Positions 7,244 to 13,284 of a stretch of DNA of 13,751 bases are shown one piece after another. Position 1 is the stretch's first letter. Every line of letters starts with the position of its first letter. The stretch is from positions 1 through 13,751 of the forward strand of contig DATMSM010000019.1 in NCBI GenBank assembly GCA_035565355.1, given 5' to 3'. The notes beneath the pieces were generated by a model. That model did no database searches. It saw nothing but the letters and a program-made list of their open reading frames with translations, and had not been told where the DNA came from. Position numbers and translations under genes: made by a program. The stretch is from Ga0074130 sp035565355. Its GTDB lineage: Bacteria > Pseudomonadota > Gammaproteobacteria > Burkholderiales > Rhodocyclaceae.

Positions 7244-7595
7244 TTCTTCATCTCCCTTGCTGATTCTTTGCCTGAAAACCCAATCCGGGCGCTAAGGATG
7301 TGGCTTCAGTCCTGAAACCGAACTGCAGTTTCATTCAAGGATCAAGCATTCTTCTGTTGCAAACACTATATCTTATGGCGAAAGATGCGTCGGAGTTTTT
7401 TACAGAAAAGAAAAAACGATAGTTAGCAACATCTGATGCCGGGTATCACTTTAAATGGAATCTCTTGCCACTAGCGAGGCTTAAGAGGACGGAAGATGGC
7501 TTTTGCGTAGGTGGCATGCCATGTGCTTATAGGGATGCAAGCGTGACCGGGCGCCGATCCGGCGTTCCGCAAACTGATAAACAAGAGAGAGCACG
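7244..7595. other. Divergent intergenic regulatory region (352 bp)
   Basis: This gene-free stretch separates the binding-protein gene (minus strand) from the PEP-CTERM gene (plus strand). It is visibly more AT-rich than the genes around it, especially 7355-7430, with A and T tracts at 7396-7416. It holds a strong sigma-54 candidate for the PEP-CTERM gene at 7512-7527. A weak -10-like TATAGT on the minus strand (7370-7365) has no matching -35, so I do not call a promoter for the binding-protein gene. A widely spaced inverted pair, TGTTGC at 7355 and GCAACA at 7426, could be an activator site but is short. A short hairpin (CGCCG/CGGCG, 7552-7564) lies in the predicted leader. Confidence 0.6.
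7512..7527 (+). promoter_or_regulatory. Sigma-54 (RpoN) -24/-12 promoter for the PEP-CTERM gene
   Basis: The element TGGCATG-CCAT-GTGCT fits the RpoN consensus TGGCACG-N4-TTGCW with two mismatches. The invariant GG and GC are spaced correctly. Transcription would start near 7538, leaving a leader of about 58 bases before the ATG at 7596. In several Betaproteobacteria, PEP-CTERM genes are known to be controlled by RpoN together with the PrsK/PrsR two-component system, so location and family agree. Neither prsK, prsR nor rpoN is in the window. Confidence 0.7.
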
Positions 7596-8243
7596 ATGAC
7601 ACTTAACAAAATCGCATTTGCCGCCTTCGCCGCCCTGCTGACCCCGCTGGCGCTGGCGGTGCCGATTAGCGGCCTGGTAAACACTGGTGCCGGTGTGGCC
7701 GACAACGCGCAGGACACGCACTATGCACTGACCGTCACCAATGGCACCACCATCGCCGGCACCCATGGCTATGCGGCGGATCAGGTGAGCTTCCCGGACG
7801 GCGGCCCCTGGGTCGGTGGCAACACCAGCGTATCCAAGTGGATTACGCCTTTCCAGGACGAAAGCCAAAGCCTGGATCCGGTCAAGAACGGCGTCTATGT
7901 CTGGACCCTGGTTTTCGATCTGACCGGCTTTGATACCTCGGTGGGCTTCATTCAAGGTCGCTGGGCGGCTGACAACTTCGGCTCGGTCTGGCTGAACGGT
8001 GAGCAGATCGGCGTTTCGGCAGGTTTTGAGAACTGGGCAGGCTTCTTCGCCTCGCACTACCTGTTCAATAGTGGGCTGAACACGCTGGAGTTCAAGGTAA
8101 CCAATCTGGCCTTGGCCAGTGGCAACCCCACCGGGCTGCGCGTCGAATTCCTGGCGTCCGATGTGCCGGAGCCCGGCAGCATCGCCCTGATGCTTGGCGG
8201 GCTGGGTCTTCTCGCCGGATTCTCGCGCCGTCGCATCGGCTGA
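7596..8243 (+). CDS. PEP-CTERM sorting-domain surface protein
   Basis: This 215-residue exported protein has a signal peptide at residues 1-21 (KIAFAAFAALLTPLALA), a beta-rich ectodomain and a C-terminal PEP-CTERM sorting signal. The signal consists of VPEP at 190-193, a hydrophobic helix at about 195-209 and a basic RRR end (211-213). Proteins of this class are processed by exosortase EpsH/XrtA and are tied to exopolysaccharide and floc or biofilm formation. The ectodomain motifs GRWAADNFGSVWLNGEQIG, LNTLEFKVTN and NPTGLRVEF recall a jelly-roll, carbohydrate-binding-like fold seen in other PEP-CTERM proteins. The exact function is unknown. A purine-rich AAGAGAGAG lies ahead of the ATG. The gene stands alone between its sigma-54 promoter and its own terminator. 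No exosortase gene is in the window. Confidence 0.92.
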   Translation: MTLNKIAFAAFAALLTPLALAVPISGLVNTGAGVADNAQDTHYALTVTNGTTIAGTHGYAADQVSFPDGGPWVGGNTSVSKWITPFQDESQSLDPVKNGVYVWTLVFDLTGFDTSVGFIQGRWAADNFGSVWLNGEQIGVSAGFENWAGFFASHYLFNSGLNTLEFKVTNLALASGNPTGLRVEFLASDVPEPGSIALMLGGLGLLAGFSRRRIG

Positions 8244-8276
8244 TCGCGCCAGGAACCTGCAGTAGATTTTGTCAGT

Positions 8277-8304
8277 AGGCCGCCGTTTCAGGCGGCCTTT
8301 TTTT
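8277..8304 (+). terminator. Rho-independent terminator after the PEP-CTERM gene
   Basis: An 8-bp perfect GC-rich stem (AGGCCGCC at 8277-8284 pairing with GGCGGCCT at 8291-8298) closes a 6-base loop and runs into a tract of seven T residues (8298-8304). It ends the PEP-CTERM transcript. On the minus strand no T tract follows, so it is not an obvious terminator for rpoS, which converges from the right and stops at 8339. Confidence 0.92.
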
Positions 8305-8338
8305 GTCCGCGACCCGAGCTCACCGCAGTCCTTGAGGC

Positions 8339-9274
8339 CTACAGCAAGGCGTCCTTGCCGACGCCTTCGCGCGCCATCTGACGGCGCAGATGGGCGATCG
8401 CCTCCAGCTGAATCTGACGCACGCGTTCTCGCGTCAGGCCCAGTTCCTCGGCCAGTGCCTCCAGCGTGGTGATGTCGTGGCCGTTGAGGCCGTAGCGGCG
8501 CTCAACCACGCTGCGCTGACGTTCCGAGAGCTGACTGACCCAGTTGGCAACACGCGCCTCCATCTCGGCATGTTCGAGATGCAATTCCGGATCCTCGGCA
8601 TCCTCGTCGGCAATGGCATCGCCGACCGAGAGATCGGAATCGATGTCGAGCGGTGTGTCAAGCGAGGTGGCGCGCTCATTGAGGGAAAGAATGTGACGAA
8701 CCTCCTCCAGCGGCTTGTCGAGGATGCGTGCCACTTCCTCAAGATGAGCGCCATGGCGGCCGGCGCCGCCGCCGCTGGTTTCCAGGTGGCGCAGGGTACG
8801 CAGCACATGGTTGAGTTCCTTGATGACGTGCACCGGCAGGCGGATCGTGCGCGACTGGTTCATGATGGCGCGCTCGATATTCTGGCGTATCCACCACGTG
8901 GCATAGGTCGAGAAACGGAAGCCACGCTCGGGATCGAATTTTTCGAGCGCGTGGATAAGGCCGAGATTGCCTTCCTCGATCAGGTCATCGAGCGGCAGGC
9001 CGCGATTGAGGTAGCGCTTGGCGATGCTGACGACCAGGCGCAGATTGCATTCAATCATGCGCTGACGGGCGGCAAAGTCGCCATCGCGATTCTTGCGCGC
9101 CAGCGCGAGCTCTTCATCGGCCTTGAGCAGCGAGCTCGCGCCGATCTCGTTCAGGTAGAGCTGCGTGACGTCATTGAGAAACTCGGTGGCGGGATTGAAC
9201 TCAACCTCCACCTCGGCAGCTTGGGCTTGCTCATTCTCATTGCCTTCACCGGTGAAAATGTCTTCGCTGCTCAT
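8339..9274 (-). CDS. rpoS: RNA polymerase sigma factor RpoS (general stress / stationary phase)
   Basis: This 311-residue sigma-70 family protein shows region 1.2 (DVTQLYLNEIG, 35-45), region 2 with DDLIEEGNLGLIHALEKFD and FRFSTYATWWIRQNIERAIM, the RpoS-like SRTIRLPVHVIKELN, and a region 4.2 helix-turn-helix (TTLEALAEELGLTRERVRQIQ, 269-289). Length and motifs match RpoS, not RpoH or RpoD. Compared with E. coli RpoS as I recall it, region 3 carries a slightly longer, Gly-rich linker (SGGGAGRHGA, 167-176). The start was placed at ATG 9274, which follows an AGGGG ribosome-binding site; a TTG at 9292 would add six residues. It lies 24 bp after nlpD, the usual order, and a likely own promoter sits inside nlpD. 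Confidence 0.96.
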   Translation of the reverse strand: MSSEDIFTGEGNENEQAQAAEVEVEFNPATEFLNDVTQLYLNEIGASSLLKADEELALARKNRDGDFAARQRMIECNLRLVVSIAKRYLNRGLPLDDLIEEGNLGLIHALEKFDPERGFRFSTYATWWIRQNIERAIMNQSRTIRLPVHVIKELNHVLRTLRHLETSGGGAGRHGAHLEEVARILDKPLEEVRHILSLNERATSLDTPLDIDSDLSVGDAIADEDAEDPELHLEHAEMEARVANWVSQLSERQRSVVERRYGLNGHDITTLEALAEELGLTRERVRQIQLEAIAHLRRQMAREGVGKDALL

Positions 9275-9298
9275 GCCTGCCCCTGTGGTCAAGCCGCA

Positions 9299-10201
9299 CT
9301 AATGCGGCGGAAGGAATTTGAGTGGGTCAACCGGCTTGCCCATGCGGCGTATTTCAAAATGCAGCTTGGGGCTGTCTGTATCCGTCGCCCCGACTTCAGC
9401 AATCTTCTGCCCCTTGGCGACGGTCTGCTTCTCCTCGACCAGCACCTTGCTGTTATGGGCATAGACGGATAATAAAGTCTGGCTGTGTTTTATGACAACT
9501 AAATTGCCATAACCGCGCACGGCATTGCTGACAAGGGTGACAGTTCCAGCGCTCGCGGCCACTACGGGCTGCCCCGCCTTGGCCGGAATCACGATGCCCT
9601 TGCTGCTGCCTTCTGCAAACGGAGTGCCAACTTTACCGGCGGTCGGCCAGACCCAGTCCGAAACCTCGTCGCTGGCGGCAGCCACGGGCTTATCCGCAGG
9701 CGCGGGCGGAGCTTCCGCCGGTTTGGCGGCAGCCGTCGCAGTCGGCGGCGCAGCCTCGCGTTGCGCGCGCGCCCAGGCTTCCTCGGAGTAGGCTTGCTTG
9801 CCGCCCTTGGGCTCACGCATGAGATTGCTGGTATTGGTCACGGCCGGCGCGGGCGCGCTGGCAATGGGCTGGACGGTCTCCACATCGGTGCTCCTGATCG
9901 GCGTCACCACGCCGCCGCCCTCATCCTGGGGCGGCGCAACGCGCAGGGACTGGCCGACGCGGATCATGTGCGGATTCTCGATGTTGTTCCAGGCCGCCAC
10001 ATCGCGATAGGCCTGACCATGATCGAGCGAGATGCTGTACAGCGTATCGCCCTTCTTCACTGCATAGAAACCGGGACGGGTTTCCACGGCCGCCGCCGCA
10101 GTAGTGCGGGAGGCACTACGATCCACCACCGGTGCGGGCGGATGGCTGGCACAGGCAGCCAGCAAAGCACTCAGCAAGACAGGAAGCAACAGCTGTTTCA
10201 T
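9299..10201 (-). CDS. nlpD: NlpD-type lipoprotein: LysM + degenerate M23 (LytM) domain, amidase activator
   Basis: This 300-residue lipoprotein has a lipobox LLAAC with the acylated Cys at residue 17. A LysM peptidoglycan-binding domain (about 45-88, YAVKKGDTLYSIS ... NPHMIRVGQSLRV) is followed by a long Ala/Pro-rich linker (about 100-180) and a LytM/M23 domain (about 186-297). The metal site is degenerate: where active M23 enzymes have HxxxD there is SSKGIVIP, and the final HxH is only LHFEIR. That fits NlpD, which activates the amidase AmiC for daughter-cell separation and does not cut peptidoglycan itself. Its ATG overlaps the pcm stop (ATGA), so the genes are translationally coupled. rpoS follows immediately. 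Confidence 0.93.
   Translation of the reverse strand: MKQLLLPVLLSALLAACASHPPAPVVDRSASRTTAAAAVETRPGFYAVKKGDTLYSISLDHGQAYRDVAAWNNIENPHMIRVGQSLRVAPPQDEGGGVVTPIRSTDVETVQPIASAPAPAVTNTSNLMREPKGGKQAYSEEAWARAQREAAPPTATAAAKPAEAPPAPADKPVAAASDEVSDWVWPTAGKVGTPFAEGSSKGIVIPAKAGQPVVAASAGTVTLVSNAVRGYGNLVVIKHSQTLLSVYAHNSKVLVEEKQTVAKGQKIAEVGATDTDSPKLHFEIRRMGKPVDPLKFLPPH
9469..9498 (-). promoter_or_regulatory. Sigma-70-like promoter inside nlpD, directed at rpoS
   Basis: On the minus strand, TTGTCA (9498-9493) and TATTAT (9474-9469) are separated by 18 bases. Each hexamer matches the consensus at five of six positions. The element falls in an AT-rich patch (about 9462-9510) inside the otherwise GC-rich nlpD gene. 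Transcription would start near 9462 and give rpoS a leader of roughly 190 bases. In E. coli the main rpoS promoter also lies within nlpD, which supports the reading; the sequence match itself was judged by eye. Confidence 0.6.
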
Positions 10202-10875
10202 TCGGTTCCCGGAAGCAAGGGTACAAAGCGTACCGCGTCGTACCGCGTTTCGACAAAACCTTGCGGCTGTCGTTCAATCAGACTCAAGACTTGTTCGTTG
10301 CCTGTGCCGGCGAGTGGCAGAATCAGTCGCCCGCCCGGCGCCAACTGTTCCAGTAAGGCTTGCGGCACGCGCGCGGCAGCGGCAGCCACGATGATGGTAT
10401 CAAAGGGCGCCGCTTCCTTCAGGCCGAGCATGCCATCGGCATGCTTGAGACGCACATGAGTGAGCCTGAGTTCCCGCAAATTCTGGCGCGCCTTGGCCAG
10501 CAGCGGCGCAATACGCTCGACCGCATAGACCTGCTTGCTCAGCACGCCCAGCACAGCAGCTTGATAGCCGCAGCCGGCGCCGATCTCCAGCGTCTTGCCC
10601 AGCTCACGCGGGCCGCCCTCCCGGTTCGCACGCAACAGCTCGATCATGCGCGCCACCACATAGGGTTGCGAAATCGTCTGCTGGAAACCCAGCGGCAGGG
10701 CCGTATCCTCGTAGGCACGATGCGCCAGCGCCTGTTCGACAAACACATGGCGCGGCACCGCGCCCATGGCGGCCAGCACCTTCTCGTCGCGAATGCCGCT
10801 TTCGCGCAAGCGTTCGACCATGCGCACACGCGTGCGTTGCGAGGTCATTCCTATGCCATGTACCAAACTATTCAT
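10198..10875 (-). CDS. pcm: Protein-L-isoaspartate O-methyltransferase
   Basis: This 225-residue enzyme methylates isoaspartyl residues in aged proteins, using S-adenosylmethionine, as the first step of their repair. The family motifs are present: LGFQQTISQPYVVARM (62-77) and the SAM-binding LEIGAGCGYQAAVLG (96-110), followed by VYAVERI and the C-terminal LAPGGRLILPLAG. The length is slightly above the E. coli enzyme because of a short N-terminal extension (MNSLVHGIG). The ATG at 10875 overlaps the surE stop (ATGA), and its own stop overlaps the nlpD start. This surE-pcm-nlpD-rpoS order is conserved across many proteobacteria and ties protein repair to stationary phase. Confidence 0.96.
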   Translation of the reverse strand: MNSLVHGIGMTSQRTRVRMVERLRESGIRDEKVLAAMGAVPRHVFVEQALAHRAYEDTALPLGFQQTISQPYVVARMIELLRANREGGPRELGKTLEIGAGCGYQAAVLGVLSKQVYAVERIAPLLAKARQNLRELRLTHVRLKHADGMLGLKEAAPFDTIIVAAAAARVPQALLEQLAPGGRLILPLAGTGNEQVLSLIERQPQGFVETRYDAVRFVPLLPGTE

Positions 10876-11630
10876 AGTCCTGCTTTGTCCTGCCCCAGCC
10901 AGCCGTTCACGGCGGCAATCTGAGCGCCGTGCGTCAAGTCGATCTGCAGCGGCGTGATCGACACATAATCATTGGCGACGGCATGAAAGTCCGTGCCCTC
11001 GGCCGCATCCGCGGCCGGGCCGGCGGCGCCGACCCAGAACACCTGCTCGCCGCGCGGCGTGGTCTGCCGCACCACGGGCTCGGCCTTGTGCCTCCGCCCC
11101 AAACGCGTGACCACGCTGCCCTTGAGTTCCTCCCAGGGGATGTCCGGTACATTCACATTGAGCAGCACCGGCTGCCCGAAAGGCTGCTCCATGGCGCGCT
11201 GGGCCAGTTCGCGCGCCACGCGCGCAGCAGTTTCGAAATGCTGGCCGTGATGCGAGGCCAGCGACACGGCAATCGCCGGCACGCCGAGCAGGTAGCCCTC
11301 GGTCGCCGCCGCGACGGTGCCCGAATAGAGCGTGTCGTCACCCATGTTCGAACCTAGATTGATGCCGGACACGACGATGTCCGGCAAATGGTCGAGCATG
11401 CCGGTCACGGCCAGGTGCACGCAATCGGTGGGCGTGCCATTCACGAAATGGAAGCCGTTAGCTGCCTTGCGCAGGCGTAGCGGGCGATCCAGCGTCAGGG
11501 AATTGCTGGCGCCGCTGCGATCGCGCTCGGGCGCCACTACGACCACCTCGCCCAGCGAAGACAGGGCCTCGGCCAATGCCGCCAGTCCCGGGGCAAAATA
11601 GCCGTCATCATTGCTCAGCAAAATCCGCAC
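10872..11630 (-). CDS. surE: 5'/3'-nucleotidase SurE
   Basis: SurE is a metal-dependent nucleoside-monophosphate phosphatase with some exopolyphosphatase activity, linked to survival in stationary phase. Counting from the GTG at 11630 (252 residues), the protein starts VRILLSNDDGYFAPG, the family's hallmark N-terminus, with metal ligands Asp8, Asp9, Ser39 and Asn91 (in SGINLGSNMGDDTLYSGTV). The GTG is chosen because it gives the canonical N-terminus and follows a clear GGAG ribosome-binding site 6 bases away. The frame stays open to 11732 but would overlap the divergent gene starting at 11698. It is the first gene of surE-pcm-nlpD-rpoS. Confidence 0.95.
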   Translation of the reverse strand: MRILLSNDDGYFAPGLAALAEALSSLGEVVVVAPERDRSGASNSLTLDRPLRLRKAANGFHFVNGTPTDCVHLAVTGMLDHLPDIVVSGINLGSNMGDDTLYSGTVAAATEGYLLGVPAIAVSLASHHGQHFETAARVARELAQRAMEQPFGQPVLLNVNVPDIPWEELKGSVVTRLGRRHKAEPVVRQTTPRGEQVFWVGAAGPAADAAEGTDFHAVANDYVSITPLQIDLTHGAQIAAVNGWLGQDKAGL

Positions 11631-11697
11631 ACAATTCTCCGCAATACTGCATTTCAACCCCGCTATTCTGCCATAGGCGCCCATCGCCCCCTGCCCC

Positions 11698-12129
11698 ATG
11701 AAAGCCCGAAGCAAGCCAGCAAACCCCGTCAAACCCGCGTCTGCCTGTCCCTGTGGGCGTGCTCAATCCTATGCCGACTGCTGCGGCCGCCATCATGCCG
11801 GCCTTGCCGCGCCGACCGCTGAAGCGTTGATGCGCTCGCGTTACAGCGCTTATGCGCTGGGTCTCGGCAACTATCTGCTGGCGACCTGGGCCGAGGAAAC
11901 ACGCCCTAGCGAACTCGATCTCGCCACGCCGCCACAACCTCAGTGGCTAGGGCTGGAGGTGCGCCATGCGCAGGAGGAGGGCGACAGCGCCGTGGTCGAG
12001 TTCATCGCACGCTGCAAGATCAATGGCCGCGCCCAGCGTCTGCAGGAACGCAGCCGCTTCGTGCGCCGCTGGCTGGGCGAAGCGTGGCGCTGGTATTACG
12101 TGGACGGTGAGTTTCCCGACGCGGGCTGA
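11698..12129 (+). CDS. YchJ-like (UPF0225) SEC-C motif protein
   Basis: This small protein of 143 residues has an N-terminal SEC-C zinc-binding motif, CPCGRAQSYADCCGRHH, with Cys17, Cys19, Cys28 and Cys29 as likely ligands plus a His. It is followed by RSRYSAYALGLGNYLLATW and an NTF2-like alpha/beta part ending in WYYVDGEF. This matches the UPF0225/YchJ family, whose function is not established. The gene is divergent from surE across 67 bp (11631-11697) and ends 9 bp from srkA, tail to tail, without a visible terminator. No Shine-Dalgarno sequence is obvious ahead of the ATG. Confidence 0.9.
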   Translation: MKARSKPANPVKPASACPCGRAQSYADCCGRHHAGLAAPTAEALMRSRYSAYALGLGNYLLATWAEETRPSELDLATPPQPQWLGLEVRHAQEEGDSAVVEFIARCKINGRAQRLQERSRFVRRWLGEAWRWYYVDGEFPDAG

Positions 12130-12138
12130 GCTCCCCCC

Positions 12139-13149
12139 TTACAGCCGCGCCGGCCGCAGCGGCGCCTCCTGCATCAGGGCGACCTGTTCGCGCAATTCGA
12201 GGATGCGCTCCTGCCAGTAGCGCTGGGTGTTGAACCAGGGAAAGGTGCGCGGAAACGCCGGATCGCTCCAGCGCCGCGCCAGCCAGGCCGAGTAGTGGAG
12301 CAGGCGCAGCGTACGCAGGGCTTCGATCAGATGCAGCTCGCGATCATCGAAGTCGTGAAACTGCTCATAGCCTTCCAGCACATGCGCCAGCTGCAGCGCG
12401 GCCTCCTGTGCATCGCCACCGAGCAGCATCCAAAGATCCTGCACCGCCGGGCCCATGCGGCTGTCGTCGAAGTCGACGAAATGCGGCCCGTCCAGCCACA
12501 GCACATTGCCCATGTGGCAATCGCCGTGCAGACGCAACTCCGCCACCCGGCCGGCACGTTCATAGCAATTGGCCACGCCGTCCAGCGCCTGATCCGCCAC
12601 ACTGCGCCATGCCGCGAGCAGATCCGGGGGCAGATAATCATGTTGCAGCAGATAGTCGCGCGAGTCGACTCCAAAGCTCTGCAGGCTGATCGCCGGCCGC
12701 TCGGCAAACGACGCCAAGGCCCCGACCGCGTGGATGCGGCCGAGAAAACGCCCCATCCAGCGCAGCGTATCCGGATCGTCGAGCTCGGGCGCACGGCCGG
12801 GCTGGCGGGGAAAGACCGCAAAGCGCATGGCGGCATGGTGATGCAGGGTATGGCCGGCCACCGCCAGCGGTGGCACCACGGGAATTTCACGCTCGGCCAG
12901 CTCGGCGGTAAAGGCATGCTCTTCGAGTATGGCCGCGTCACTCCAGCGCGCCGGCCGGTAGAATTTGGCGATCAGCGGCGGCGCGTCTTCAATGCCGACC
13001 TGATAGACGCGATTTTCAAAGCTGTTGAGCGCCAGCAGGCGTCCGTCCGGGCGCAGACCGACGGACTCCAGCGCGTCCAGTAACTGGTCGGGCATCAGGG
13101 TGGAGAAGGCAAGGCCGCTGTCGGTGGTATCAGAATGGGATTCGCTCAT
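12139..13149 (-). CDS. srkA: Stress response serine/threonine kinase SrkA (YihE/RdoA family)
   Basis: This 336-residue APH-like kinase has LNSFENRVYQVG (41-52), the family's nucleotide-binding strand region. A likely ATP-contacting Lys62 is in AKFYRP, the catalytic loop is HGDCHMGNVL (208-217, Asp210) and the metal-binding motif is VDFDDSRMGP (225-234). E. coli SrkA is 328 residues, so the length fits. In E. coli the kinase is linked to the Cpx response and counters programmed death under stress. The ATG at 13149 was preferred to one at 13248 because the extra 33 residues look non-coding and SrkA proteins start near this point. The ribosome-binding site is weak. It converges on the ychJ-like gene with a 9-bp gap. 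Confidence 0.94.
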   Translation of the reverse strand: MSESHSDTTDSGLAFSTLMPDQLLDALESVGLRPDGRLLALNSFENRVYQVGIEDAPPLIAKFYRPARWSDAAILEEHAFTAELAEREIPVVPPLAVAGHTLHHHAAMRFAVFPRQPGRAPELDDPDTLRWMGRFLGRIHAVGALASFAERPAISLQSFGVDSRDYLLQHDYLPPDLLAAWRSVADQALDGVANCYERAGRVAELRLHGDCHMGNVLWLDGPHFVDFDDSRMGPAVQDLWMLLGGDAQEAALQLAHVLEGYEQFHDFDDRELHLIEALRTLRLLHYSAWLARRWSDPAFPRTFPWFNTQRYWQERILELREQVALMQEAPLRPARL

Positions 13150-13284
13150 GCCCGGACTGTAGAGACAATCGCACCCGGAAACAAGCCGGACCGCGACGGC
13201 AGCCCACACAGGCAGGCGAGGATGGTGCATGATGCAGAAAACGAACAAAGCACCGCGCTAAACACAATAGCGGCACCGCACCCC

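Noticed and set aside
7365..7370. TATAGT on the minus strand as the -10 box for the binding-protein gene
   Set aside because: No acceptable -35 hexamer at 16-18 bp, so the match is not above chance.
7440..7475. Second sigma-54-like site (TGGAATCTCTTGCC)
   Set aside because: The GG and GC elements are two bases too close for RpoN recognition.
8277..8304. Terminator acting in both directions for the PEP-CTERM gene and rpoS
   Set aside because: The T tract exists only on the plus strand side; read from rpoS the hairpin is followed by TACTGAC.
8390..9472. Open frame of 360 codons on the plus strand opposite rpoS
   Set aside because: Antisense shadow of rpoS and the end of nlpD; no domain-like pattern.
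11631..11732. Longer SurE start upstream of GTG 11630
   Set aside because: It would overlap the divergent SEC-C gene and move the start away from the canonical SurE N-terminus and its GGAG ribosome-binding site.
13150..13248. Longer SrkA start at ATG 13248
   Set aside because: The added residues do not resemble SrkA, and the length from 13149 already fits the family.
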